NCBI RefSeq assembly: GCF_019175365.1
Contig: NZ_CP059572.1
Span: 1,364,001-1,428,000 of the forward strand
DNA from: Actinomadura graeca
GTDB lineage: Bacteria; Actinomycetota; Actinomycetes; Streptosporangiales; Streptosporangiaceae
Direction: 5' to 3'
DNA: 64,000 nucleotides
A program made the position numbers and the translations under genes. This document shows positions 45,914-55,454 of this stretch, in pieces. The notes under the pieces were generated by a model. That model worked only from the letters and a program-made list of their open reading frames with translations, was not told the origin of the DNA and made no database searches. Every line of letters starts with the position of its first letter. Position 1 is the stretch's first letter.

Positions 45914-47386
45914 ATGAACCTGCTGCGCACCAAGTCGGTCGAGCAGTCGATCCGCGACACCGAGGAGCCCGGGCACCGGCTCCGCCGCGACCTGTCCGCC
46001 CTGGACCTCGTCGTGTTCGGGGTCGGCGTGATCATCGGCACCGGGATCTTCGTGCTGACCGGCCAGGTCGCCCGGGACAAGGCCGGCCCGGCGGTCGCGA
46101 TCTCGTTCGTCCTCGCGGCGATCGTCTGCGGCCTCGCCGCGCTGTGCTACGCCGAGTTCTCCTCCACGATCCCGGTCGCGGGATCGGCCTACACCTTCTC
46201 CTACGCCACCCTCGGCGAGTTCCCGGCGTGGATCATCGGCTGGGACCTGGTGCTGGAGTTCGCGCTCGCCGCCGCGGTCGTCTCGGTCGGCTGGTCCGGG
46301 TACGCGGTGTCGCTGCTGGACGACGCGGGCGTCACGGTGCCGGCCGCCGTCGCCCATCCGCCGGGCGAGTCCGGCGGCGTGGTCAACGTCCCGGCCACCC
46401 TGCTCGTGCTGGCCGTGACGGGCCTGCTCGTCCTCGGCGTCAAGGTGTCGTCGCGGGTCAACGCGGTGATCGTGGCCGTCAAGGTGTTCGTGGTGCTGCT
46501 GGTGATCGTCGCGGGCCTGTTCTTCGTCAAGGGCGCCAACTACCATCCGTTCATCCCGCCCTCGGAGTCCAATCCGTCCGTCGAGGGAGGGGCGGCGCCG
46601 CTGATGCAGGTGCTGTTCGGGATCACCCCGGTCAGCTACGGCTGGCTCGGCATCTTCGCGGCCGTCGCGGTGGTCTTCTTCGCCTTCATCGGCTTCGACA
46701 TCGTCGCCACCGCCGCCGAGGAGGCCCGCCGCCCGCAGCGGGACCTGCCGATCGGGCTCATCGGCTCCCTCGTGATCACCGCCGTCCTGTACGCGGCCGT
46801 GTCGCTGGTCGTCGCGGGCATGCAGAACTACAGGAAGCTGAGCTCCGACGCGCCGCTCGCCGAGGCGTTCAAGGCCGCCGGGCACCCGGGGTACTCCACG
46901 GTGATCAGCATCGGCGCCGTCGCCGGGCTGACGACCGTCGTGCTGATCCTCCTGCTCGGCCAGAGCCGCGTGTTCTTCGCGATGAGCCGGGACGGGCTGC
47001 TGCCCGCGTGGCTGTCGGCCGTCCACCCGCGCTTCGGCACCCCCTACCGCTCGACCGTGATCATGGGGGTGATCGTCGCGGTCCTCGCCGGGCTCATCCC
47101 GCTCGCCAAGCTGGCCGAGCTGGTCAACATCGGGACCCTGTTCGCCTTCCTCGTGGTCTCGGTCGGCGTGCCGATCCTGCGCCGGACGCGGCCGGAGCTG
47201 CACCGCTCGTTCCGCACGCCGCTGGTGCCGCTGGTCCCGATCCTGTCCGTGCTGGCCTGCCTGTTCGTGATGATCAACCTGCCGGTGGACACCTGGCTGC
47301 GGTTCCTGGCCTGGCTGCTGATCGGCGCCGTCGTCTACGCCTTCTACGGGCACCGCCGCAGCCGGCTGCGCGAACGGCAGTCCTGA
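45914..47386 (+). CDS. APC-family cationic amino acid permease
   Basis: A 490-residue transporter with about 12 transmembrane segments. The N-terminal block RRDLSALDLVVFGVGVIIGTGIFVLTG is the unwound TM1 substrate site of APC proteins; AISFVLAAIVCGLAALCYAEFSSTIPVAGSAYTFSY (TM2-TM3) and FFAFIGFDIVATAAEEARRPQRDLP (TM6) follow the CAT/YfnA subfamily pattern. It should import amino acids in symport with protons. A possible ribosome binding site (AAGGAG) lies at 45899-45904. The upstream sequence contains CATACGGGCATAAGG; no regulator is adjacent. Exact substrate unknown. Confidence 0.92.
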   Translation: MNLLRTKSVEQSIRDTEEPGHRLRRDLSALDLVVFGVGVIIGTGIFVLTGQVARDKAGPAVAISFVLAAIVCGLAALCYAEFSSTIPVAGSAYTFSYATLGEFPAWIIGWDLVLEFALAAAVVSVGWSGYAVSLLDDAGVTVPAAVAHPPGESGGVVNVPATLLVLAVTGLLVLGVKVSSRVNAVIVAVKVFVVLLVIVAGLFFVKGANYHPFIPPSESNPSVEGGAAPLMQVLFGITPVSYGWLGIFAAVAVVFFAFIGFDIVATAAEEARRPQRDLPIGLIGSLVITAVLYAAVSLVVAGMQNYRKLSSDAPLAEAFKAAGHPGYSTVISIGAVAGLTTVVLILLLGQSRVFFAMSRDGLLPAWLSAVHPRFGTPYRSTVIMGVIVAVLAGLIPLAKLAELVNIGTLFAFLVVSVGVPILRRTRPELHRSFRTPLVPLVPILSVLACLFVMINLPVDTWLRFLAWLLIGAVVYAFYGHRRSRLRERQS

Positions 47387-47448
47387 CACTGCCCGCCCCC
47401 GCCCGGCCCACCTGTCAATCCGGCCTCCGCGTGGGCACAATGGCCGAC

Positions 47449-48792
47449 ATGGCAGAACCTGTGCGCGTCGCCGTGATCGGTTCGGGCCCGGCGGGACTCT
47501 ACGCGGCCGAGGCGCTCGTCAAGCAGACGGGCGGGGCCGCGCGGGTGGACGTCCTGGACAGGCTGCCCACCCCCTACGGCCTCGTCCGCTACGGCGTCGC
47601 GCCCGACCACACGTCGATCAAGGCGATCGCCCGGTACCTGCAGAAGGTGCTGGAGGGCGGGGACGTGCGGTTCTTCGGCTGCCTGGAGCTCGGCCGCGAC
47701 CTCACCCGCGACGACCTGCTCGGCCGCTATGACGCCGTGATCTACGCGACCGGCGCGATGGTCGACCGGCACATGGCGATCCCCGGCGAGGACCTGCCCG
47801 GCAGCATCGCCGCCACCGACTTCGTCAACTGGTACTGCGGGCACCCCGACGCCGCCGACCACGTCTTCGACCTGTCGGCCGAGGAGGTCGCGGTGATCGG
47901 CGTCGGGAACGTCGCGGTGGACGTCGTCCGCATCCTCGCCCGGACGGCGGACGAGCTGCGCGAGACCGACGTCCCCGAGCAGGTCATCGACGCGCTGTCG
48001 CGCAGCCGGGTCCGCCGCCTCCACATGATCGGCCGCCGCGGGCCCGCGCAGGCCAAGTTCACCACCAAGGAGGCCCGCGAGCTGGGCCGGCTGCCGAACG
48101 CCGCCGTCCACGTCGACCCCGGGGACATGGAGCTCGACCCGGCCAGCGCCGAGCTCGCCGAAAGGGACCGGCACGTCCGCGGCAACATCACCGTGCTCCG
48201 CGGCTGGACCGGCGAGCCCGCCGGCCTCCCCCGCCGCATCGACGTCCGCTTCTGGCGCGCCCCCGTCGAGATCCTCGGCACCGACCGCGTCGAGGGACTG
48301 CGCCTGGAGAGGACCCGCCTGGACGAGACGGGCCGCGTCACCGGCACCGGCGAGTACGAGACGCTGCCGGTCGGCATGGTGCTCCGCTCCGTCGGCTACC
48401 AGAGCGTGCCGCTGGAGGGTCTCCCGTTCGACGAGCGCGCCTACGTCGTCCCGAACGACGGCGGCCGCGTCCTCGCCCCGGACGGCTCCCCCGTCCCCCG
48501 CGAGTACGTCACCGGCTGGATCAAGCGGGGCCCGACCGGCGTCGTCGGCACCAACAAGTCCGACGCCGCCGAGACCGTCCGCAACCTGCTGGCCGACCTG
48601 CCGGACGACCGCCCGCGCCCCGCGGGCACCCTCGACGAGCTGCTGGAGGAGCGCGGCCTCCCCGCCGTCACCTACGCGGACTGGCTCAACCTGGACGCCG
48701 CCGAGATCGCGCTGGCCCGCAGCCTCGGCCGCGGCGAGCGCGTGAAGCTGGCCAGGTGGGAGGCCATGACCAAGGCGTGCCGGGGCGACTAG
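47449..48792 (+). CDS. fprA: Ferredoxin-NADP+ reductase FprA type
   Basis: A 447-residue FAD/NADP oxidoreductase of the adrenodoxin-reductase-like family. The FAD turn is VAVIGSGPAGLYAAEAL; conserved blocks are DRLPTPYGLVRYGVAPDH, YDAVIYATGA, a second turn VAVIGVGNVAVDVVRIL with GRRGPAQAKFT for NADP, and YVTGWIKRGPTGVVGTNKSDA near the end. It passes electrons from NADPH to ferredoxins serving P450s and other enzymes. ATG 47449 is chosen over ATG 47440 because CACAAT (47436-47441) ends 7 nt before it, a leaderless arrangement that would overlap the longer start. No ferredoxin is adjacent. Confidence 0.94.
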   Translation: MAEPVRVAVIGSGPAGLYAAEALVKQTGGAARVDVLDRLPTPYGLVRYGVAPDHTSIKAIARYLQKVLEGGDVRFFGCLELGRDLTRDDLLGRYDAVIYATGAMVDRHMAIPGEDLPGSIAATDFVNWYCGHPDAADHVFDLSAEEVAVIGVGNVAVDVVRILARTADELRETDVPEQVIDALSRSRVRRLHMIGRRGPAQAKFTTKEARELGRLPNAAVHVDPGDMELDPASAELAERDRHVRGNITVLRGWTGEPAGLPRRIDVRFWRAPVEILGTDRVEGLRLERTRLDETGRVTGTGEYETLPVGMVLRSVGYQSVPLEGLPFDERAYVVPNDGGRVLAPDGSPVPREYVTGWIKRGPTGVVGTNKSDAAETVRNLLADLPDDRPRPAGTLDELLEERGLPAVTYADWLNLDAAEIALARSLGRGERVKLARWEAMTKACRGD

Positions 48793-48907
48793 GACGACCG
48801 GGGTCACACCTGGCAGACGACGACCGAACTGCCAGAGGTCACCATCCAGACAAAAACCATCTCTCAGGTAGTGACGGGAGTGTGACGGGGACGCTACCGT
48901 GCGGCAT

Positions 48908-49273
48908 GTGACCGGCGGTCCAGAACTGTACGGGTTCCCCCCGCCCGAGACGCTGCCCGATCTGCGGTGGCTGGGCCCGGACTACGTCTCCGTACTGGTG
49001 TACGACCTGACGCAGGGGCTCCTGCGCCAGGATCCCCGCACGTCCGTCATGGGCGTGCGCTGCGAGGGGCGGCCCGACCTGCGCCCCTCGGTCGACCCGA
49101 GCGGGTTCATCCGCTCCCACGACGCCTGCTTCCCCCTCCAGGTCTTCGTCCAGGACGGGTCCGGGAGGCCGTGGCGGCTGCGCGGCCGGTGGACGTACTC
49201 CGGCCGCGAGCTCGGCACCACCGCGGCGTCCATCACCCATTTCTGGCACCTGGAGTCCGCGGAGGGCGTTTAG
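48908..49273 (+). CDS. Hypothetical protein
   Basis: A 121-residue soluble protein of unknown family. It is rich in Trp, Tyr and Arg with mixed strand and loop segments (YVSVLVYDLTQGLL, FPLQVFVQDGSGRPWRLRGRW, SITHFWHLESAEGV) and two cysteines (VRCEG, HDACF). GTG 48908 is chosen because TACCGT (48895-48900) ends 7 nt upstream; the GTG three codons earlier lies within that hexamer. Codon third positions are G/C-biased, supporting a real gene. It lies between fprA and the convergent dxs with no obvious operon partner. Confidence 0.65.
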   Translation: MTGGPELYGFPPPETLPDLRWLGPDYVSVLVYDLTQGLLRQDPRTSVMGVRCEGRPDLRPSVDPSGFIRSHDACFPLQVFVQDGSGRPWRLRGRWTYSGRELGTTAASITHFWHLESAEGV

Positions 49274-49329
49274 AGGCCCGGTCGCGGGCGGCGCCGGCGG
49301 CCCGCGCACGGCGGGAGGCGGCGGCCGCG

Positions 49330-51246
49330 TCAGTCGGACGTCGCGGGCTCGTGGTCCTCGGAGGCGGTTCCGCGGGCGACCGACTCGGTCAGCTCGCGCG
49401 CGAGGGTCTGCGGGGTGAGGCCGATGTCGGCGAGGATCTCGGCGCGGGCGGCGTGGTCGAGGAACTCCTGCGGGATCCCGAACGTGCGGATCGGGGTGTC
49501 GACCTCGGCGTCGCGCAGCAGCCGGGCGACGGCGTCGCCGACGGCCCCGGCGCGCCCGTTGTCCTCGGCGACGGCGACGAGCGCGTGCTCGCGGGCCAGG
49601 CCGGCCAGCGCGGGGTCGAGCGGCTTGACCCAGCGGGGGTCGACGACGGTCACCCCGATGCCCTGCGCGGCGATGAGCCCGGCGGCCTCCACCGCGGGCG
49701 CCGCCATCGAGCCGGCCGCGACCAGCAGGACGCGGGTGCCGTTGGAGCCGTCGTGCCGGGCGAGGACGTCCATGCCGCCGGCCTGGCCGATCGCCGGGAC
49801 GTCGGCCGGCGCGGGGCCCTTGGGGTAGCGGATCGCGGTCGGCCCGTCGGAGACGGCGACGCACTCGCGCAGCAGCTCGCGCAGCCGGGCGCCGTCGCGG
49901 GGGACGGCGACGCGCAGCCCCGGGACGAGCTGCAGGATCGACAGGTCCCACATGCCGTTGTGGCTGGCGCCGTCGTCGCCGGTGACCCCGGCCCGGTCGA
50001 GCGCGAACGTCACCGGCTGCCGGTGCAGGGCCGCGTCCATGAGGACCTGGTCGAACGCGCGGTTGAGGAACGTCGCGTAGAGCGCGACGACCGGGTGCAG
50101 GCCGCCCATCGCGAGGCCGGTGGCGGAGGTGACGGCGTGCTGCTCGGCGATGCCGACGTCATAGATGCGGTCCGGGAACGCCTCGGCGAAGCGGGCGAGC
50201 CCGACCGGGTGGAGCATGGCGGCGGTGATGCCGACGACGTCGCGGCGCTCGCGGCCGATCGCGACCATCTCCTCGCCGAACACGCTCGTCCAGGGGGTGC
50301 CGCCCTTCTTGGGCAGGAACTTCCCGGTGGCGGGGTCGAACGCGCCGCCGCCGTGCATGCAGTCCTCGGTGTCGTTCTCGGCGGGCGCGTAGCCGCGGCC
50401 CTTGGTGGTGATGCAGTGCACGATCACCGGGCGGCCGAATCCGCGGGCGCGGCGCAGGGCACGTTCCACGGCGTCCTCGTCGTGGCCGTCGATCGGGCCG
50501 ACGTACTTCATGCCGAGGTCCTCGAACATCGCCTGCGGCTGCAGGACGTCCTTGAGGCCCTTCTTGATGCCGTGCAGCGCCTCGTAGGCGACGTTGCCGA
50601 CCACCGGCGCGCGGGGCACGGTCTTCTTGATCAGGTCGAGGGCGTGCTCGTAGCCCTGGGTGACGCGCAGCTCGGCGAGGTGGCGCGCGAGGCCGCCGAT
50701 CGTCGGCGAGTAGGAGCGGCCGTTGTCGTTGACGACGATGATCACGGGACGGTCGACGCCCGCGGCGATGTTGTTCAGCGCCTCCCAGCACATGCCGCCG
50801 GTCAGCGCGCCGTCGCCGACGACCGCGACCACGGCCCGGTCGTCCTCGCCGCGCAGCTGGAACGCCTTGGCCAGCCCGTCGGCGTACGACAGCGCGGTGG
50901 AGGCGTGCGAGTTCTCGATGACGTCGTGCTCGGACTCGGCGCGGCTGGGGTAGCCGGACAGGCCGCCGCGGCGGCGCAGCAGGTCGAAGTCCTGCCGCCC
51001 GGTGAGGATCTTGTGGACGTACGCCTGGTGCCCGGTGTCGAAGAGGATCTTGTCGTGCGGCGAGTCGAAGACCCGGTGCAGCGCGATCGTCAGCTCCACG
51101 GCGCCGAGGTTCGGGCCGAGGTGCCCGCCGGTCTTGGACACCGCGTCGACGAGGAACTCGCGGATCTCCCCGGCGAGGCGAGGCAGCTGCCCGGCGTCCA
51201 GTCGCTTGAGGTCCTCGGGACCCGTGATCGACTCCAGCAGGCTCAC
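49330..51246 (-). CDS. dxs: 1-deoxy-D-xylulose-5-phosphate synthase
   Basis: A 638-residue thiamine-diphosphate enzyme that condenses pyruvate and glyceraldehyde-3-phosphate in the first step of the MEP isoprenoid pathway. Blocks: [24 protein letters not shown] (catalytic His), [33 protein letters not shown] (TPP motif GDG...N), [39 protein letters not shown] (catalytic Glu) and [16 protein letters not shown] 51246 with GGAGGAG upstream gives the normal family length; the upstream ATG adds 12 unmatched residues. It is divergent from idi, which acts later in the same pathway. Confidence 0.96.
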   Translation of the reverse strand: MSLLESITGPEDLKRLDAGQLPRLAGEIREFLVDAVSKTGGHLGPNLGAVELTIALHRVFDSPHDKILFDTGHQAYVHKILTGRQDFDLLRRRGGLSGYPSRAESEHDVIENSHASTALSYADGLAKAFQLRGEDDRAVVAVVGDGALTGGMCWEALNNIAAGVDRPVIIVVNDNGRSYSPTIGGLARHLAELRVTQGYEHALDLIKKTVPRAPVVGNVAYEALHGIKKGLKDVLQPQAMFEDLGMKYVGPIDGHDEDAVERALRRARGFGRPVIVHCITTKGRGYAPAENDTEDCMHGGGAFDPATGKFLPKKGGTPWTSVFGEEMVAIGRERRDVVGITAAMLHPVGLARFAEAFPDRIYDVGIAEQHAVTSATGLAMGGLHPVVALYATFLNRAFDQVLMDAALHRQPVTFALDRAGVTGDDGASHNGMWDLSILQLVPGLRVAVPRDGARLRELLRECVAVSDGPTAIRYPKGPAPADVPAIGQAGGMDVLARHDGSNGTRVLLVAAGSMAAPAVEAAGLIAAQGIGVTVVDPRWVKPLDPALAGLAREHALVAVAEDNGRAGAVGDAVARLLRDAEVDTPIRTFGIPQEFLDHAARAEILADIGLTPQTLARELTESVARGTASEDHEPATSD

Positions 51247-51410
51247 GCGTGTCAACTCCTCCGTCGGGGACGCCGCCCCCATCCCCGGGGCTCCCCTGGT
51301 CTCGGGCCGTTCCGAGTTTAATCCCGGTTCGCCCGCGACGCGCCGGACCCCGGGCCCCCGCGGGTGGGAAACAACCGACCCGCGCGACCGCGGTGGGGTA
51401 GGAAAGGAGC

Positions 51411-51998
51411 ATGGGCGTCGAAGAGATCGTGCTGCTCAACGCGGACGACGAAGCCGTCGGTACCGCTCCGAAAGCAGAGAGCCACCATAGAGAGACCCCC
51501 TACCACCTGGCATTCTCCTGTTATGTCGTGGATGGGGAGGATCGCGTCCTGATCACGCGGCGCGCGCTCGGGAAGCGGACCTTCCCCGGCGTCTGGACGG
51601 GGAGCTGCTGCGGGCATCCGGGCCCCGGCGAGGCCCTGCGCGGCGCCGTGGTCCGGCGGCTGCGGGACGAGCTGGGCCTGCCGGACGGGTCACTCGAATC
51701 CCTCACGCCCGTGCTGCCGGGCTTCCACTACCGGGCGGTCGCCGAGGACGGGACGGTCGAGCACGAGCGCTGTCCCGTCGTGCGCGCCGTCGTGCCGTCC
51801 GGCGCGCCCGTCCGGGTGAACTCCGAGGAGGTCGAGGCCGCCGAGTGGTGGACGTGGGAGCAGTGCCTCGACCTGGCCGGGCGCCCCGAGTCCTCGCCCT
51901 GGTACCGGCTGCAGCTGGCCCAGCTGGCGCCGCTGGGCGCCCCGCGGGCCTGGCCGGACGCGGGGACCGCCGCGCTCCCCCCGGCCCTCGCCTGGTGA
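51411..51998 (+). CDS. idi: Isopentenyl-diphosphate delta-isomerase, type 1
   Basis: A 195-residue Nudix-fold isomerase interconverting IPP and DMAPP. Metal-site and catalytic residues are visible: His25 and His32 in [28 protein letters not shown] with Cys67 and His69, and the Nudix-like [12 protein letters not shown] with acidic ligands; [10 protein letters not shown] and [14 protein letters not shown] follow. The family length is ~180. AAAGGAG precedes the ATG. It is divergent from dxs with ~165 bp between, so both isoprenoid genes may share a regulatory region. A duplicated 19-bp segment spans its stop codon. Confidence 0.95.
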   Translation: MGVEEIVLLNADDEAVGTAPKAESHHRETPYHLAFSCYVVDGEDRVLITRRALGKRTFPGVWTGSCCGHPGPGEALRGAVVRRLRDELGLPDGSLESLTPVLPGFHYRAVAEDGTVEHERCPVVRAVVPSGAPVRVNSEEVEAAEWWTWEQCLDLAGRPESSPWYRLQLAQLAPLGAPRAWPDAGTAALPPALAW

Positions 51999-52041
51999 TC
52001 CGCCTCCGGCGCCGGGGCGTCCGGTGACCCGCCTCCGGCGC
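51994..52041. repeat. Direct repeat at the idi stop codon
   Basis: GGTGATCCGCCTCCGGCGC (51994-52012) and GGTGACCCGCCTCCGGCGC (52023-52041) differ at one base. The first contains the TGA stop of idi. They suggest a small local duplication of the gene end. Confidence 0.8.
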
Positions 52042-52088
52042 GGGCCCGGGCCCTCGCCCGGCCTCGCGGACTGACCGCTTCCCGGCCC

Positions 52089-52130
52089 GCGTCGCCCCCG
52101 CCCGGCCGTCCGGCCCGGCGGGGGCGACGC
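52089..52130 (+). terminator. Terminator downstream of idi
   Basis: A perfect 14-bp stem, GCGTCGCCCCCGCC (52089-52102) and GGCGGGGGCGACGC (52117-52130), with a 14-base GC-rich loop, ahead of the sugar transporter operon. Confidence 0.75.
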
Positions 52131-52224
52131 ACGATAACCGCGAGATCACTTTTCGGTGTGCGCTGTTGACCCGCCGACCCGTCGAACGGAGGCTTTGTTC
52201 TCCGGGGCAACGAAAGGACGGGCG

Positions 52225-53529
52225 ATGCGAGCACAGGCATCCGGCCGCCGCCGGACGGCCGCCGCGGCCGTGGCGATGACCGTCGCGCTGGTCATGCCGG
52301 GCTGCGGCGGGAACGGCTCCAAGGGGTCGGGCGACACGTCCGAGGTCGAGGTCTTCTCGTGGTGGACCGGCCCCGGCGAGGCCGACGGCCTCGCGGCGAT
52401 GAAGGCCGACTTCGAGAAGAAGAACCCCGGCACGAAGTTCACCAACGCCGCCATCGCGGGCGGATCGGGCACCCAGGCCCAGGCGGTGCTGGCGAGCCGC
52501 CTGCAGAACCGCAAGCCGCCGGACTCCTTCCAGGGCCACGCGGGCGCCGAGCTGCTCGACTACATCAAGGCCGGGCAGATCGAGCCGCTGGACTCCTTCT
52601 ACGACGAGAACCGCCTCAGGGCCGCCTACCCCGGGCAGCTGCTCCAGCAGATCACCTACCAGGGCAAGATCTACTCGGTGCCGGTGAACATCCACCGGTC
52701 CAACATGCTCTGGTACGACCCGGGCATCCTGAAGGACGCCGGGGTCTCCGCGCCGCCCCGGTCGATCGCCGAGTTCATCGCTGCGCTGAAGGCCGTCAAG
52801 GACAAGACGGGGAAGGTCCCGCTGTCGCTCGGCGCGCAGTGGACGGCCGACCACCTGCTGGAGAACGTCCTGCTCGGCGACCTCGGCACCGACGCCTACA
52901 ACGCGCTGTGGAAGCCGGGCGCGGACTGGGGCTCCCCGGCCGTCGGCAAGGCCCTCGCCGACTTCGCGGAGATCATGAGGTACACGACGCTGGAGGCGGC
53001 GTCCACCGACTGGCAGGGCGCGGCGAAGGCCGTCGTGGACGGCAAGGCGGCGTTCAACATCATGGGCGACTGGGCCTACGGCTACTTCACCGGGAGCGCC
53101 CCCAACGGCCTCGGCAAGAAGGCCGGCACCGACTTCGCGTACGCCCCGTCACCCGGTACCGACGGCACCTACATGTGGCTGTCGGACTCCTTCACCCTGC
53201 CCAAGGGCGCACCCCACCGGGGCGGCGCGCTGGCGTGGCTGAAGGAGGCGTCCAGCAAGGAGGGGCAGGACCTCTTCAACCCGAGGAAGGGGTCCATACC
53301 CGCCCGCAAGGATGCCGACAAGACGCTCTACAAGGGCTACCTGGAGTACGCGCTCAACGAGTGGAACAGGCCCGGCGTCAAGCTGGCAGGATCGTTCTGG
53401 CACGGGGTCAACGCCGGCAAGAGGCAGCACACCGACATCGACACCGCGGTGGGCCTGTTCCTGCAGAACAAGGACGTCGGCAAGCTCCAGGCGGCGCTGG
53501 CGGGCGCGGCGAAGAACAGCGGTCCATGA
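52225..53529 (+). CDS. Sugar ABC transporter substrate-binding lipoprotein
   Basis: A 434-residue extracellular binding protein. ATG 52225 (with AAAGGA upstream) begins a lipoprotein signal peptide whose lipobox is MPGCGG (Cys ~27). The mature protein is a family-1 solute-binding fold: VEVFSWWTGPGEADGLAAM, FEKKNPGTKF, DSFQGHAGAELLDYIKAGQIEPLD, YSVPVNIHRSNMLWYDP, VDGKAAFNIMGDWAYGYF. The many Trp residues suit carbohydrate stacking, and the sequence resembles binding proteins for oligosaccharides or glucose/mannose. Its stop overlaps the first permease (ATGA, 53526-53529). Confidence 0.93.
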   Translation: MRAQASGRRRTAAAAVAMTVALVMPGCGGNGSKGSGDTSEVEVFSWWTGPGEADGLAAMKADFEKKNPGTKFTNAAIAGGSGTQAQAVLASRLQNRKPPDSFQGHAGAELLDYIKAGQIEPLDSFYDENRLRAAYPGQLLQQITYQGKIYSVPVNIHRSNMLWYDPGILKDAGVSAPPRSIAEFIAALKAVKDKTGKVPLSLGAQWTADHLLENVLLGDLGTDAYNALWKPGADWGSPAVGKALADFAEIMRYTTLEAASTDWQGAAKAVVDGKAAFNIMGDWAYGYFTGSAPNGLGKKAGTDFAYAPSPGTDGTYMWLSDSFTLPKGAPHRGGALAWLKEASSKEGQDLFNPRKGSIPARKDADKTLYKGYLEYALNEWNRPGVKLAGSFWHGVNAGKRQHTDIDTAVGLFLQNKDVGKLQAALAGAAKNSGP

Positions 53530-54416
53530 CCCGCCGGGCCCGCACGTGGCTGCCCGGCCTGCTCCTGGTCCTCCCGTCCATCGTGGCGATCGGCGTGTTC
53601 GTCTACGGGCTGATCTTCTGGAACACGCGGGTGGCGGTCAGCGGCAGGCACGACGAGGTCTCGCCCTACCGCTTCGACAGGGGCCGGAACTTCGCCGACC
53701 TGTGGGACCAGCCGAGCTGGCCGGGCGCGGTGCGGCACGCGCTGCTGTTCACGGTGGTGTTCGTGCTCGGCGCCCTGCTGCTCGGCGCGTTCCTGGCGTT
53801 CCTGATGGACAAGGGCATCCGGGGCGAGGCGTCGTTCCGGGCGGTCTACCTGTTCCCGATGGCGATCTCGTTCATCGCCTGCGGGGTGGTGTGGCGGTGG
53901 CTGATGAACCCGGCGCCGCCCGAGCGGGCCGTCGGGCTCAACCAGCTGTTCGGCGAGCTGCGCCTCGGGGCGCTGGCCAACGGCTGGTGGCAGGACCCGG
54001 ACTGGGGCATGGCCGCGATGGCGCTCCCGGCCGTCTGGCAGATGTCCGGCTACGTCATGGCCCTGTACCTCGCCGGTTTCAGGAGCGTCCCCGAGGAGCT
54101 GCGCGAGGCCGCCCGGGTGGACGGCGCCTCCGAGTGGAAGGTCTACCGCCACGTGGTGTTCCCGCAGCTCCGCCCGGTGACGCTGTCCGCGCTGATCATC
54201 CTCGGGCACATCTCGCTGAAGGTGTTCGACCTGATCATGGCCATCGCGGGCAAGCAGATCATCACCTACGTCCCGGCCATCGCGACGTACGTGGAGGTGT
54301 TCGACCGGCACGACCCGGCCAACGGTGCCACCATCGCCACGTACCTGCTGCTCGCCGTGGCCCTGCTGGTGGTCCCCTACCTGGTCTGGTCGGTGCGGGC
54401 GGAGCGGGCGCGGTGA
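53526..54416 (+). CDS. Sugar ABC transporter permease 1
   Basis: A 296-residue permease with six transmembrane segments, of the MalF/UgpA type. The cytoplasmic EAA loop is ELREAARVDGASEWKVYRHVVFPQLRP (~190-216), where the ATPase docks. It starts with ATG overlapping the binding-protein stop, and its own stop overlaps the second permease start (GTGA, 54413-54416). The N-terminus (RRARTWLPGLLLVLPSIVAIGVFVYGLIFWNT) is the first helix. It forms the transmembrane pore together with permease 2. Confidence 0.93.
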   Translation: MTRRARTWLPGLLLVLPSIVAIGVFVYGLIFWNTRVAVSGRHDEVSPYRFDRGRNFADLWDQPSWPGAVRHALLFTVVFVLGALLLGAFLAFLMDKGIRGEASFRAVYLFPMAISFIACGVVWRWLMNPAPPERAVGLNQLFGELRLGALANGWWQDPDWGMAAMALPAVWQMSGYVMALYLAGFRSVPEELREAARVDGASEWKVYRHVVFPQLRPVTLSALIILGHISLKVFDLIMAIAGKQIITYVPAIATYVEVFDRHDPANGATIATYLLLAVALLVVPYLVWSVRAERAR

Positions 54417-55252
54417 CCGCGCCGGCCGGCGCCGGCAGGACGGCGCGGATCGTCCGGCCCGCGGTCCTCCTGCTGTTCGCGGTGCTGTTCCTGATGCCGG
54501 TGTACGTCCTGGTCGTCACCAGCTTCAAGCCGCTCCAGGAGGCCGACCCGGGCAGCGCGTGGAACCTGCCCGCGCACTGGAGCACGTCCGGCTGGAGCGC
54601 CGCCTGGGACACGCTGCGGCCGGGCCTGGAGAACAGCGTCAAGATCGCGGTGTCCGGCTCGCTGATCTCGGCGGTGCTGGGCTCGCTGAACGGCTACGTC
54701 CTGTCCAAATGGCGCTTCCCCGGCGCGGACGCCGTGTTCACGCTGTTGCTGTTCGGGATGTTCATCCCGTACCAGGCCGTCATGATCCCCCTCGCGGGCC
54801 TGCTGACCGACATGGAGCTCGCCGGGACGATCCGCGGCCTCGTGCTCGCCCACGTCGTGTACGGCATCCCGATCTGCACGCTGATCTTCCGTAACTACTA
54901 CGTGACCATTCCGGACGAGCTGATAGAGGCCGCCCGCGTGGACGGCGCCGGGATGCTCCGGACCTACCGGTCGATCGTCCTGCCCGTGTCCGCGCCGGCC
55001 TTCGCGGTGACCCTCATCTGGCAGTTCACCTCGATCTGGAACGACTTCCTGTTCGCGGTGTTCCTCGGCGCGCCCGGCAGCTGGCCGGTCACCGTGATGC
55101 TGAACAACACCGCGGGCTCGGGCGCGGTCGCCGTCCAGTACGACCAGCAGATGGCATCGGCGCTGCTCGCCTCGCTTCCGACTCTCCTCGTCTATCTCCT
55201 CCTGGGCCGCTTCTTCATGCGCGGGCTGATGGCGGGGGCGCTGAAGGGATGA
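54413..55252 (+). CDS. Sugar ABC transporter permease 2
   Basis: A 279-residue permease of the MalG/UgpE type with six transmembrane helices. The EAA loop is ELIEAARVDGAGMLRTYRSIVLPVSAP (~164-190). PVYVLVVTSFKPLQEAD and GYVLSKWRFPGADAVF are typical family segments. GTG 54413 overlaps the preceding stop. No ATP-binding subunit follows, so the operon probably relies on a shared MsmK/UgpC-type ATPase encoded elsewhere, as is common in actinobacteria. After the stop, short ATGGACC repeats occur (55258-55286). Confidence 0.93.
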   Translation: MTAPAGAGRTARIVRPAVLLLFAVLFLMPVYVLVVTSFKPLQEADPGSAWNLPAHWSTSGWSAAWDTLRPGLENSVKIAVSGSLISAVLGSLNGYVLSKWRFPGADAVFTLLLFGMFIPYQAVMIPLAGLLTDMELAGTIRGLVLAHVVYGIPICTLIFRNYYVTIPDELIEAARVDGAGMLRTYRSIVLPVSAPAFAVTLIWQFTSIWNDFLFAVFLGAPGSWPVTVMLNNTAGSGAVAVQYDQQMASALLASLPTLLVYLLLGRFFMRGLMAGALKG

Positions 55253-55454
55253 CGCCGCATGGACCGGCATGGACCCCGTATGGACCCCGCGACGGGCGGC
55301 GTCCGCGACAACCACGTGAGAATTTCGCGCGTCCCATAACTGATCAATCTCGACACATACTCGCCCAGTCCGTTGGCATATCGGCCCGGATGCGCCTACT
55401 CTCACGGCATCGTCCCGCGCAGCGGAGGCAGGGTCGAGCACTGGAGGTGACCGC

